Shown here: one piece after another, positions 25,358 to 32,624 of the stretch
Position numbering within the stretch: position 1 is the stretch's first letter
Layout: every line of letters starts with the position of its first letter
Assembly: GCA_964415395.1 (NCBI GenBank)
Contig: CAYPZU010000013.1
Span: 1 to 38,006, forward strand
Reading direction: 5' to 3'
Source of the DNA: CAYPZU01 sp964415395
GTDB lineage: Bacteria > Chlamydiota > Chlamydiia > Chlamydiales > SM23-39
Length of the DNA stretch: 38,006 bases
The notes under the pieces: model-generated
What the model was told of the DNA's origin: nothing
The model's database searches: none
Seen by the model: only the letters and a program-made list of their open reading frames with translations
Made by a program: the position numbers and the translations under genes

Positions 25358-25437
25358 GCGGGGCTTCCCCGCCTCTCGGCGCACTCGGTGTGCTCGGTGG
25401 TTAAAAGAAATGGGGCGCGCGAGGGGCTTCCCCTCGC
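25358..25437. repeat. Paired GC hairpins between recF and pgi, related to the 6345 repeat
   Basis: Two perfect hairpins with CTT loops lie here: GCGGGG-CTT-CCCCGC (25358-25372) and GCGAGGGG-CTT-CCCCTCGC (25419-25437). Between them is a GC-rich stretch, GGCGCACTCGGTGTGCTCGG. The first hairpin and its flanks (ttggg-tgc-hairpin-tct) match the pattern at 6524-6550. They sit between convergent genes and could end transcription from both sides, although neither has a strong T-run. Confidence 0.7.
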
Positions 25438-25448
25438 CTGACGAATTC

Positions 25449-27029
25449 CTACTCTTCCTGTAAAAAGCGCAAATAGGCCTCGCCCAGAGGGAAAGAGGGG
25501 GCCGCCGTCCCTTGCCGCTTAGAGCGGAAAAGAGAAATCATTTTCGAAGCGAGCACTTTCCCGAGCTGAACCCCTTCCTGATCGAACGAATTGATATCCC
25601 AGATAAATCCCTGGAACGCCACTTTGTGTTCATAATAGGAAAGGAGCGCGCCCAAAGTAAACGGATCGAGCCGCTCGGCCAAAAGGATCCGGTTCGGCCG
25701 GTTGCCGGGAAAGAACTTGTTCGGATTGCTATTTTTCTGGCCAATCGCAAGCGCGATCGACTGCGCAAACAGGTTTGAGAGAAGCTTCTCCTGCGAAGTC
25801 GTATGCTCGATTTCGAGATCGCCCGGATATTGAGTTTTCTCAAAGCCGATAAATTCCAACGGAATCACATCCGTTCCCTGATGAATCAGCTGATAAAACG
25901 AATGCTGCCCGTTCGTCCCCGGCTCCCCCCAGATCACAGGCCCTGTGTGATAGGCGCATGCCTGCCCTCTTTTATCGATCCGCTTCCCATTCGACTCCAT
26001 ATCGAGCTGCTGCAGGTGGGCCGGAAAGCGGAGAAGCGCCTGGGAATAGGGAATGATCGCAACCGTCGGCAAATTGAGAAAGTTGCGGTTCCAGATGCCT
26101 AGCAGGGCCGAAAGAAGCGGCAGGTTCTGCTCCGCCTGCGCCGTCAGGGCGTGGCGATCCATTGCGTGGGCTCCGCGCAGGATTTCGCGGAAGCCATGAA
26201 AGCCGATCGCAAACGCCAGCGAAACAGCCCCCACCATCGAGGTAGCCGAATAGCGCCCTCCCACAAAGTCCCAGATATAGAATGAGGCCAGATAGCGGCT
26301 TGGATCGTCCATCGGGCTTCCCTCGCCCGTTACGGCTACAAAATGATCTTTGCCGGGCAGCCCCATCTTGGCGAATCGGGCCCGCAAAAACTGCTCGTTG
26401 GTGAGCGTCTCGAGAGTCGTCCCCGATTTCGAGACAACGACGACAAGAGTTTTCTTTAAATCGAGCTGAGTGAGAACCTGGTTGGCGTCGTCGGGATCGA
26501 CGTTCGAGATGAAATGGACGCGGTGGCCGGGCCGGTAGAAGGGCTGCAGGGCGACGGCGAGGGCGCGCGGACCCAAATCAGAACCTCCAATTCCCACCTG
26601 GACAAGATCGGTGAAGCGCCCCTCGGCCGCCACTAAAAATTTCTCCAGCTTGGCCAGCTCGCGAGCCGCCTTCTGAGCGGCATCGACCGCAACCTCGCTC
26701 GTCTGCCTGGCATCGAATTGATCCCGCATCGCCGTGTGGAGCACGCTTCGGTTCTCGCTCTCCACCCCCTCGATCCGGTTGATCACATCTCCCCTTTGCA
26801 TCGCCGCCATCTTCCCGATTGCGCCCGCCTCCTCTGCCAGTTCAAATAACGCCTTTAAGACTTCCGGCGTCACCCGCTCTGTTCCATATAATAATTGGAA
26901 GCCGACGCCGCTTAACGCCATCGAGCCGATCCGCTCGGGCGTCAAGGAGCCAGCTAACGTAAAATCAATGGGATGTTGGCTGAGTTTGCGCAGTTTCGCC
27001 ACTGCCTGGCATTGGGAAAATGGGGTCAT
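25449..27029 (-). CDS. pgi: Glucose-6-phosphate isomerase
   Basis: This 526-residue glycolytic enzyme interconverts glucose 6-phosphate and fructose 6-phosphate. I start it at ATG 27029, 6 bases after AAGGAG; an upstream GTG at 27044 would place the ribosome site inside the gene. Motifs are VGIGGSDLGPRALA (sugar-phosphate binding), VVSKSGTTLET, GGRYSATSMVGA, and the catalytic-region EPGTNGQHSFYQLIHQGTDVIPLEF. A C-terminal N-S-F-D-Q-E-G-V-Q-L-G-K matches the second family signature. Length and motifs are complete. It converges with recF and is divergent from tRNA-Pro. Confidence 0.97.
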   Translation of the reverse strand: MTPFSQCQAVAKLRKLSQHPIDFTLAGSLTPERIGSMALSGVGFQLLYGTERVTPEVLKALFELAEEAGAIGKMAAMQRGDVINRIEGVESENRSVLHTAMRDQFDARQTSEVAVDAAQKAARELAKLEKFLVAAEGRFTDLVQVGIGGSDLGPRALAVALQPFYRPGHRVHFISNVDPDDANQVLTQLDLKKTLVVVVSKSGTTLETLTNEQFLRARFAKMGLPGKDHFVAVTGEGSPMDDPSRYLASFYIWDFVGGRYSATSMVGAVSLAFAIGFHGFREILRGAHAMDRHALTAQAEQNLPLLSALLGIWNRNFLNLPTVAIIPYSQALLRFPAHLQQLDMESNGKRIDKRGQACAYHTGPVIWGEPGTNGQHSFYQLIHQGTDVIPLEFIGFEKTQYPGDLEIEHTTSQEKLLSNLFAQSIALAIGQKNSNPNKFFPGNRPNRILLAERLDPFTLGALLSYYEHKVAFQGFIWDINSFDQEGVQLGKVLASKMISLFRSKRQGTAAPSFPLGEAYLRFLQEE

Positions 27030-27090
27030 ATGAATCTCCTTCACTCAGCATGGCAAAAAAGGCATTCGCAATGCAAGAAACAAGAAATCG

Positions 27091-27119
27091 TTGCTCGAAA
27101 TTCTTGCGCTTGCTAGACT
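27091..27119 (+). promoter_or_regulatory. Promoter of tRNA-Pro
   Basis: TTGCTC (27091-27096), 17-base spacer, TAGACT (27114-27119). Predicted transcript start lies about 10 bases before the mature tRNA 5' end. Confidence 0.5.
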
Positions 27120-27135
27120 TAATCGTCTAATTCAT

Positions 27136-27210
27136 CGGGGTATAGCGCAGTTTGGCTAGCGCGACTGGTTTGGGACCAGTAGGCCGGGGGTTCAAATCCC
27201 TCTGCCCCGA
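27136..27210 (+). tRNA. tRNA-Pro (TGG)
   Basis: The cloverleaf is complete. Acceptor CGGGGTA pairs with TGCCCCG. The anticodon arm CTGGT-TTGGGACCAG gives anticodon TGG. The T-loop is TTCAAATC, and the discriminator is A at 27210. CCA is not encoded. A tRNA-associated three-hairpin element follows directly. Confidence 0.97.
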
Positions 27211-27294
27211 ATCTTCTTCGGGCAAGCAACTCAACAATTTGAGTTGCGCGAGGATTTGAAATGAAGCACGATGTTTTGCGCAGCAAAACCGTGC
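27206..27294 (+). other. Three-hairpin element fused to the tRNA-Pro 3' end
   Basis: Three stems follow one another. P1 is CCCGAA-TCTTC-TTCGGG (27206-27222), whose 5' arm is the tRNA 3' strand. P2 is GCAACTCAA-CAAT-TTGAGTTGC (27226-27247). P3 is GCACG-AT-GTTTTGC-GCA-GCAAAAC-CGTGC (27266-27294). The linker between P2 and P3 contains GAAATGAAG. The same order of stems and the same linker recur three times behind tRNA-Leu, with paired changes that keep P1 and P2 intact. Function is unknown; a processed small RNA or a processing/termination element is plausible. Confidence 0.75.
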
Positions 27295-27326
27295 GAATTC
27301 GGAAAAATCCTTCCCTTTCTCTTATT

Positions 27327-27372
27327 TATCCTGTCTATCCTGTCAGGCCCGTTTGCGGGCCGGATCCTGTTA
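27327..27372 (+). repeat. Dispersed palindromic repeat, copy 1
   Basis: TATCCTGTCTATCCTGTCA is followed by hairpin GGCCCG-TTTG-CGGGCC and then GGATCCTGTTA. A diverged copy lies at 37213-37257 on the other strand, with the same flanks and a different hairpin sequence. Confidence 0.7.
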
Positions 27373-27376
27373 TTCT

Positions 27377-28150
27377 CTACTTATCTCTTCTTATCTCTTC
27401 GACAACGCCGCCCGCAGCCTCAAACCCTCTCAGCTTCCGCTTTCCCCTCTCCGACATCCTGTGTCCGAGAACGTAGATCAAATCGAGCCCATCCCAGTTC
27501 TCAGTCAAAAGCGATTCAGGAACTGCTCGCGCAGGTTCTTGCAACTGCTCCATCCACCCATCGAGAGCCTCAAGTTCCTCCCGACCGCACTCCTCCGGAA
27601 AGCAAACTCCGACCCTCGCCTCTCTTCCCTCCCCTTCGATCTCCACCTGGAAATGTTCGAATCTTTCAGGGCTATAGAGATGTTCTGTTTCGGCTCGCGT
27701 TCCCGCCCTTTCTTTCTTCAGGCATAATACAACGTTCAACTCATCTGGCAGCTTGTGGGCGAGCATCTGGAAGTAGGCGCCAAAAGCCTCCGCGCAAAAC
27801 AGCCGCTTCATATGTTCTTCCGAGCAGACAGCCCTTCCCTCTTTCCATTCTTCGAAATTGGCCTCCTGCCGCTCGCTCCAAAGGAAGAAACGGCTGAAGT
27901 CGGCTGTGCCGCGATAGAGAACGGCCCCTTGCGTCCGATCCTGAAAACGGGGCCACACTTCATCGGCAAAAGTTTTCAAACTCAAAGCCAGCGCCTGGAA
28001 TCTCAGTTCGTCTTCCAACGGAAAGTAGGGATCTGTCAGACCCAAGTCAAACTCCCAACGGATCGGATCTGTCGAAGCTTCCGCCTCTGCAATTTCCCGC
28101 TTCCAGTCCAAAGAACTGTTTTGCCTTCCTAAAAGAACGATTGTTTTCAT
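27377..28150 (-). CDS. Unknown 257-residue protein, translationally coupled to trmB
   Basis: I do not recognise this soluble, acidic protein. It opens M-K-T-I-V-L-L-G-R-Q-N, a beta strand and turn. It then has several Trp/Phe/Glu-rich helices, a Cys-rich middle, and ends in a Gly/Glu/Arg-rich strand (D-L-I-Y-V-L-G-H-R-M-S-E-R-G-K-R-K-L-R-G-F). No signal peptide or membrane segment is present. The ATG overlaps the stop of trmB (ATGA), so the two are expressed together, but I see no clue that it acts on tRNA. A dispersed repeat lies 5 bases beyond its end. Confidence 0.75.
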   Translation of the reverse strand: MKTIVLLGRQNSSLDWKREIAEAEASTDPIRWEFDLGLTDPYFPLEDELRFQALALSLKTFADEVWPRFQDRTQGAVLYRGTADFSRFFLWSERQEANFEEWKEGRAVCSEEHMKRLFCAEAFGAYFQMLAHKLPDELNVVLCLKKERAGTRAETEHLYSPERFEHFQVEIEGEGREARVGVCFPEECGREELEALDGWMEQLQEPARAVPESLLTENWDGLDLIYVLGHRMSERGKRKLRGFEAAGGVVEEIRRDK

Positions 28151-28824
28151 AGCGCTTTCTCAAATGGGATGAAGTGGAAGGAGCGCCCCTTCTCTTTCCA
28201 GAGTTCGGCGAAAAATGAACTGCCATAATCGCTCCATTCCCTGGAGTAGAAAGGATCAGGCAGAAGCGGCTGCCATTCGGGGCAGCTCTGCAGCTCGGCG
28301 AGCATTTGCGCTGCATAAGGCCAATCGTCCGTGACAAACGTCGCCTTTCCTTTCGGGGCGACGATCCGCAAAGCTGCTTCCAAGAACTCTTTCTGAATCA
28401 GCCGGTGCTTGGCGTGGCGGAGCTTGGGCCACGGATCGGGAAAATTGACGAAGAACTGGGAAACGGACTCGTTCGGCGGATAGTAGCGGGTGAAGAGAAG
28501 AGCTTCTCCGCAAACGACAAAAAGATTCGGAATGTTTTCGCGATGGAGCTTCAGCCAGATTTTCCGCGCCCGGTCGAACCGCTTTTCGACAGCCACCCAA
28601 TTAAGACCTGGATTTTGGAGCGCCCGCTCGCCGATCCATTGGCCGTTGCCGCTGCAGTATTCGATATAAACAGGGTTGTCGTTGCCGAACCAATCCCGCC
28701 AATTGATCGGGCCTAGCTCTTCATGTCCGGCGTAAAGGCCCGGGATATAGAAAAAGCGGTCGAGCACAATAGGCCTCCGCTCCTCCCACGTAAATGGGAT
28801 TCTCAAATCTTTTGCTGTCTTCAT
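28147..28824 (-). CDS. trmB: tRNA (guanine-N7-)-methyltransferase
   Basis: This 225-residue enzyme transfers a methyl group from S-adenosylmethionine to G46 in the variable loop of tRNAs. The SAM-binding motif is Y-I-E-Y-C-S-G-N-G-Q-W-I near residue 53, a variant of the usual E-x-G-x-G. V-A-V-E-K-R-F-D-R follows, then the family signature F-V-N-F-P-D-P-W-P-K-x-R-H-A-K-H-R-L. The last part, F-V-T-D-D-W-P-Y-A, is also typical. An N-terminal extension of about 40 residues precedes the methyltransferase fold. The start codon at 28824 has only a weak Shine-Dalgarno. The next gene is coupled by ATGA overlap. Confidence 0.94.
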   Translation of the reverse strand: MKTAKDLRIPFTWEERRPIVLDRFFYIPGLYAGHEELGPINWRDWFGNDNPVYIEYCSGNGQWIGERALQNPGLNWVAVEKRFDRARKIWLKLHRENIPNLFVVCGEALLFTRYYPPNESVSQFFVNFPDPWPKLRHAKHRLIQKEFLEAALRIVAPKGKATFVTDDWPYAAQMLAELQSCPEWQPLLPDPFYSREWSDYGSSFFAELWKEKGRSFHFIPFEKAL

Positions 28825-28847
28825 GGCGGATATTTTACCGGATTTCC

Positions 28848-28877
28848 TTGCGCAATTGCACCAAGAATTGCTATGTT
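28848..28877 (+). promoter_or_regulatory. Candidate promoter of exbB-exbD
   Basis: TTGCGC (28848-28853), 18-base spacer, TATGTT (28872-28877). Predicted leader is about 24 bases, carrying AGGAG 7 bases before the ATG at 28908. Confidence 0.5.
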
Positions 28878-28907
28878 GCTGAGTTCAGGTCTGTTTAGGA
28901 GCGTCCA

Positions 28908-29639
28908 ATGAAATTCCTTCTTTTCCTCATGCTGAGCATAGCCCCTCTGCAACTGGTTTTTGCAGAAGATCAGGCTCCAGCCAAAGAAATCGCTGCCCAG
29001 CCCATACCCGCGCCGAAAGCCCAGCTCCTCGACCTAAAAAAAGTATTTTCATCAGCCCCGCTGATCTATTCGCTCCTCTCCCTCATGTCTGTCGCTTCGA
29101 TGTCGATCTGGCTCTACAGCCTGGCCACCTTCCGGGCAAAAGACATCATGCCTGAAGAATTCCGCAGCGAGCTGAAAACAATGCTTCTCGCCGAACAGTA
29201 CGACAAGGCGAAGGAATTCTGCGCGGAGCACGGAAACATTCTCGCCAATCTGATTGGAGTCGGACTTGAGACTCGGAGGCTTGGCCCCCAGGTGATGATG
29301 GATGCGATGAAATCGGAAGGGAAGCGATCCTCAGCCGCCTTCTGGCAGCGCCTCTCGCTTCTCAATGACATTGTGATCGTCGCTCCGATGCTCGGACTTT
29401 TAGGAACCGTGATCGGAATGTTCTACGCCTTCTACGATGTGAACCGCTCGATCGAGAGCATCAACGCTCTCTTCGACGGCCTCGGCATCGCTGTCGGAAC
29501 GACCGTCGTCGGCCTCATCGTCGCGATCCTCTCGATGATCTTCCATACGACGCTGAAATACCGCGTCGTCGGCACGCTGAGCCTGGTTGAGAGCGAAGCG
29601 ATGAGCCTGAGCGCTCTGATCGAAGCGAGAGCGCGGTAG
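28908..29639 (+). CDS. exbB: ExbB/TolQ-type proton channel protein
   Basis: This 243-residue inner-membrane protein belongs to the MotA/TolQ/ExbB family, which uses the proton gradient to energise envelope processes with an ExbD/TolR partner. A signal-like hydrophobic N-terminus is followed by a Pro/Ala linker. Then come a membrane segment near residues 50-70 and a cytoplasmic loop with E-E-F-R-S-E-L-K...C-A-E-H-G-N. The two signature helices are APMLGLLGTVIGMFYAF and GLGIAVGTTVVGLIVAI. A start with AGGAG 7 bases upstream is clear. exbD begins 10 bases after the stop. Whether it serves TonB or Tol-type functions cannot be told; no tolB, pal or tonB is in the window. Confidence 0.92.
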   Translation: MKFLLFLMLSIAPLQLVFAEDQAPAKEIAAQPIPAPKAQLLDLKKVFSSAPLIYSLLSLMSVASMSIWLYSLATFRAKDIMPEEFRSELKTMLLAEQYDKAKEFCAEHGNILANLIGVGLETRRLGPQVMMDAMKSEGKRSSAAFWQRLSLLNDIVIVAPMLGLLGTVIGMFYAFYDVNRSIESINALFDGLGIAVGTTVVGLIVAILSMIFHTTLKYRVVGTLSLVESEAMSLSALIEARAR

Positions 29640-29649
29640 GAGGCCTCCC

Positions 29650-30144
29650 ATGGAGCTGATCCCCCACGACGAACTGAAGCCGGCTACCAGCTTCAACTTC
29701 GCCCCCATGATCGACTTTCTGTTCCTGATGCTCGCCCTTTTTGCGACGCTGGCCATCTCCAGAGCCTCCCTTTTCGACTCGGAGGTGAGCCTGGTCGAGC
29801 TGAAGCCGGAGCCGAGCGGCGGCGCCCTCAAAGGCAAGCAGGAAGCGCAGCAGATCAATGTGAGCATTGCGGCGAACGGGAGCTTTAAATGGCTGACGGA
29901 ATTCCAGGAATATCCGATGGAGAGCATTCAGGCGATCCAGGAAGAGCTGGCCCGCCAGTATCAAATCGGGGCTTTGCCAAAAGACAAAAGCAAAACGGAA
30001 GTGCTGCTCCACATCGACAAACAGGCTCCTTGGGAGCCGATCGCGAAAGTGATCTTCGCGGTCCGGGAGCTAGGGTTTACAGCTCATCCTGTCTACGAGC
30101 CAATGCAGCAACCTGCCCCGGGTAAGAATCGCCAACGGGGGTAG
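29650..30144 (+). CDS. exbD: ExbD/TolR-type partner protein
   Basis: This 164-residue protein is the partner of the preceding channel. It has a short cytoplasmic N-terminus and one membrane helix, F-A-P-M-I-D-F-L-F-L-M-L-A-L-F-A, with the conserved Asp (residue 23) that carries the proton. A periplasmic domain follows, with V-S-I-A-A-N-G-S-F-K-W and L-L-H-I-D-K-Q-A-P-W. The start has TAGGAGG 7 bases upstream, the best ribosome site in the window. The C-terminal 68 bases overlap the end of a convergent gene on the minus strand, which is unusual. Confidence 0.92.
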   Translation: MELIPHDELKPATSFNFAPMIDFLFLMLALFATLAISRASLFDSEVSLVELKPEPSGGALKGKQEAQQINVSIAANGSFKWLTEFQEYPMESIQAIQEELARQYQIGALPKDKSKTEVLLHIDKQAPWEPIAKVIFAVRELGFTAHPVYEPMQQPAPGKNRQRG

Positions 30145-31318
30145 TGCGCGTTTTGTCCCAATCGCGGATCCGCTTCAGAATGGGTCCAATATTATTATAA
30201 CTGTCTGTATCGAATTGATCGATTTGCGCATCGCTCAACTGCCGCAGCTCCGCTCTGGCAGCCGGGTCATTGCGCAGCCTCAGTCCCACAACGAAATACA
30301 TTGTCTGATGATTTTTTTCAGCCCAGCGCGGGTCTTGCGCATCCCCCGAAACTTGAAACTGAGTAGCTAAGGTTTCGGCTTGCTGCGCATTCTTTCCAAC
30401 GAACTGTGCAGCCTGCGAAGGATATCTGTGGGCGTAAAATGCGGCGCGGATGTTGTTGAAAATATGCGTCTTGCCTTGGATTTTCACTCTGATTTTGCCT
30501 GTCGCTGGAGCCTGTGCGTCGAAGAAGTTCACAGCCGCTGCAGGGGCAGAGTCGGATCGAAAATGCGCTCTTCTTAAAGCCGTCCTCTGATATTGAGAAG
30601 CCGGAGGAACATACAATTCGTCGGCCCCATCACCCGTACCATAGAAACTGGAAGCTCCCAATGCAGATTCATTCGACCCAACAACCGGTTCGTCTTCTTC
30701 CGATTCATCGCTTTCATCGCCAACTAGACGGGTCGCAGAGAAACCGCTAGGCTCTTTTTTTTTAACGCCTGGCTCTGCGATGTAATCGTTGTAAAGGTCC
30801 GCCGCAACGTAGGCTCCGCAGCCGAGAGCCGCTGTCGCAACCGTAAAGCCGGAAGTGAAAAAGCCTGCCACAAGACCTGCCGCCATCGCGGGATATTTCT
30901 TGTTCATGGAGGTCGCTTTGTCCTTGAAAATCTTCCAGGCTTTCTTCCCATCTTCCTTCACTCCCTCAACGCCGACTTTCGTTACATTGTAAATCCTTCG
31001 GACGCCATCTACTCCAAGAGCCGCAGCCGCGCTGACATACGGCACAAGACCATAATACGAAGTGGGAATCCAGGTTCCTTGGCTTAACGTCTCGGCAGTG
31101 GAGCAAAAGCCCTGTGCGGGCGCAGTCGTATTTTGTCCGTTGGGAAGTGTGAAATGGGAGCAGACCGCAGCCGATCCCTCAATCGCAGCGACGGCAGCCA
31201 TCGTTGTCGCAACAGCGATTTCAGCGACGCCGTAGACAAGCTGCTTGCCTAATCCCTGCGGATCTTGTTTTTTTAAATTCCCTGGCAACAGAATGTCGGA
31301 AGGCCTATGAACTGACAT
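30077..31318 (-). CDS. Unknown 413-residue protein with central membrane segments, candidate effector or inclusion protein
   Basis: I do not recognise this protein as a whole. Residues 25-55 and 85-105 are hydrophobic, and a bilobed Ala/Gly-rich hydrophobic stretch lies near 145-175 (A-A-G-L-V-A-G-F-F-T-S-G-F). Two hydrophobic lobes are a feature of chlamydial inclusion-membrane proteins, though this is only a pattern. A Ser/Asp/Glu-rich linker (about 190-225) leads to a C-terminal soluble domain (270-400) with F-V-G-K-N-A-Q-Q-A-E-T-L-A and W-A-E-K-N-H-Q-T-M-Y. The latter faintly recalls NADAR/YbiA proteins. The ATG at 31318 has TATAAT 10 bases upstream and no Shine-Dalgarno. Confidence 0.75.
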   Translation of the reverse strand: MSVHRPSDILLPGNLKKQDPQGLGKQLVYGVAEIAVATTMAAVAAIEGSAAVCSHFTLPNGQNTTAPAQGFCSTAETLSQGTWIPTSYYGLVPYVSAAAALGVDGVRRIYNVTKVGVEGVKEDGKKAWKIFKDKATSMNKKYPAMAAGLVAGFFTSGFTVATAALGCGAYVAADLYNDYIAEPGVKKKEPSGFSATRLVGDESDESEEDEPVVGSNESALGASSFYGTGDGADELYVPPASQYQRTALRRAHFRSDSAPAAAVNFFDAQAPATGKIRVKIQGKTHIFNNIRAAFYAHRYPSQAAQFVGKNAQQAETLATQFQVSGDAQDPRWAEKNHQTMYFVVGLRLRNDPAARAELRQLSDAQIDQFDTDSYNNIGPILKRIRDWDKTRTTPVGDSYPGQVAALARRQDEL

Positions 31319-31425
31319 AAAATCCCAAATTATAATTAATTATTAATATTTTAACACACAAACATGATTAAATAAAATTGTAAAAATAGGTTGTTTTTAA
31401 AAAATTTTGTATTACACATAGATCC

Positions 31426-32043
31426 ATGAAGGATCATTTTTTAACCCTCCTCAGAGACCGGAAAACCCCCATGAGGCCCTTCAGAGAGGCAGCCCGCGAA
31501 CTGGCCCGCCTTCTCGCTGCCGAGGCCTCTCTCCTCCTGCCCCTTAAAACCACACATATAGAGACCCCTTTGGCCCCAGCTTCGGGCAAACAGCTCGCCC
31601 AGCCGGCCGTCCTGATCCCGATATTGCGGGCGGGGCTGGCTCTCCTTCCTGCATTCGAGGAACTGCTCCCTGACGCTCCGGTCGGATTTTTCGGGATGAG
31701 GCGCGACGAAAAGACCGCTCTGCCCCGCCTCTATTATGAGAACCTCCCTCCCCTCCCCCCTTCGGGCTGGGCGCTTCTCCTCGACCCGATGCTGGCGACG
31801 GGCGGCAGTGCGAATCTCGCCTTCGACCGGCTCAAAAGCCTGGGTCAAAACCTCTCCAAAACTCTGCTCGTCTCTATCATTGCAGCGCCGGAAGGCGTCC
31901 GCGCTCTAAAAAGCCGCCATCCCGACGTCCGCCTCATTGTTGGCGCCGTAGACGAGAAACTTGATTCCAAAAACTTTATCGTTCCTGGCCTTGGCGATTT
32001 CGGCGACCGTTTCTTTGGCACTACTATCCCGTTTCTTGAATGA
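31426..32043 (+). CDS. upp: Uracil phosphoribosyltransferase
   Basis: This 205-residue enzyme salvages uracil to UMP with PRPP. Family marks are L-T-L-L-R-D-R-K-T near the start, then I-P-I-L-R-A-G-L-A-L-L, the PRPP loop LLDPMLATGGSA, and the C-terminal uracil-binding VPGLGDFGDRFFGT. The N-terminus is about 10 residues shorter than usual but nothing catalytic is missing. The ATG at 31426 has no Shine-Dalgarno; it lies inside GATCC-ATGAA-GGATC. The stop codon overlaps the -35 of the tRNA-Leu promoter. Confidence 0.95.
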   Translation: MKDHFLTLLRDRKTPMRPFREAARELARLLAAEASLLLPLKTTHIETPLAPASGKQLAQPAVLIPILRAGLALLPAFEELLPDAPVGFFGMRRDEKTALPRLYYENLPPLPPSGWALLLDPMLATGGSANLAFDRLKSLGQNLSKTLLVSIIAAPEGVRALKSRHPDVRLIVGAVDEKLDSKNFIVPGLGDFGDRFFGTTIPFLE

Positions 32044-32065
32044 AACGCGCGGCAGCGTATATACT
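32036..32065 (+). promoter_or_regulatory. Promoter of tRNA-Leu
   Basis: TTGAAT (32036-32041), 18-base spacer, TATACT (32060-32065). The -35 overlaps the end of upp, and transcription would start about 10 bases before the tRNA. Confidence 0.6.
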
Positions 32066-32081
32066 TAAACCTTTGTCATCT

Positions 32082-32163
32082 GCCCAGATGGTGGAATTGG
32101 TAGACACGCCGGATTTAGGTTCCGGTGCCGCAAGGCATGTAGGTTCGAGTCCTATTCTGGGCA
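32082..32163 (+). tRNA. tRNA-Leu (TAG)
   Basis: The 82-nt tRNA has acceptor GCCCAGA paired with TCTGGGC. Anticodon arm CCGGA-TTTAGGT-TCCGG gives anticodon TAG. A short class II variable arm and T-loop TTCGAGT are present. The discriminator is A at 32163. CCA is not encoded. Its last 16 bases recur twice downstream. Confidence 0.97.
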
Positions 32164-32617
32164 AAACGTTTCGTTTTGACCAGAAAGCGACCCAATAGTT
32201 TGGGTCGCGTTAGGACGAGAAATGAAGCCGATGTTTTGCATCAGCAAAACCCGGCTGAATCGGCTCGCAGGATGGCGAGTTCCATCTCGCCTCCAAGAGG
32301 AGTCCTATTCTGGGCAAAAATCTCATTTTTGCCTAGAAAGCGACCCAATAATTTGGGTCGCGTTAGGACGAGAAATGAGGGCGGGTGTTTTTTGCTCTGC
32401 AAAAAACCCGACCGAATCGGGCCCCGAGATGACGGGACAGGCGTCCTCGGGGTCCCCGAAGACGTATCGTCTTTGGGGTGGGGTTTCGCCTGCCCGCCGA
32501 GGGGGAGTCCTATTCTGGGCAAATTGTTCTACAATTTGACCAGAAAGCAACCCAATAGTTTGGGTTGCGTTAGGGCGAGAAATGAGGGCGGGTGTTTTGC
32601 ATCAGCAAAACATCGGC
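32148..32617 (+). repeat. tRNA-Leu-linked tandem array of three-hairpin elements
   Basis: Three units start at 32148, 32301 and 32506, each opening with the tRNA 3' end AGTCCTATTCTGGGCAAA. P1 differs in sequence but always pairs: CAAAACG/CGTTTTG, GGCAAAAAT/ATTTTTGCC and CAAATTGT/ACAATTTG. P2 is GCGACCCAA/TTGGGTCGC in the first two and GCAACCCAA/TTGGGTTGC in the third. A linker GTTAGG-CGAGAAATGA follows, then P3: GTTTTGC/GCAAAAC or TTTTTTGC/GCAAAAAA. Between units are GC-rich stretches with their own hairpins. The layout recalls the E. coli tyrT repeats, in which the tRNA 3' end is duplicated downstream. There is no clear gene between the tRNA and 32625. Confidence 0.85.
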
Positions 32618-32624
32618 TTATTTT

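Noticed and set aside
27211..27376. Small coding gene after tRNA-Pro
   Set aside because: Frames here start in the hairpin element and run antisense into the unknown gene; the stems explain the sequence better.
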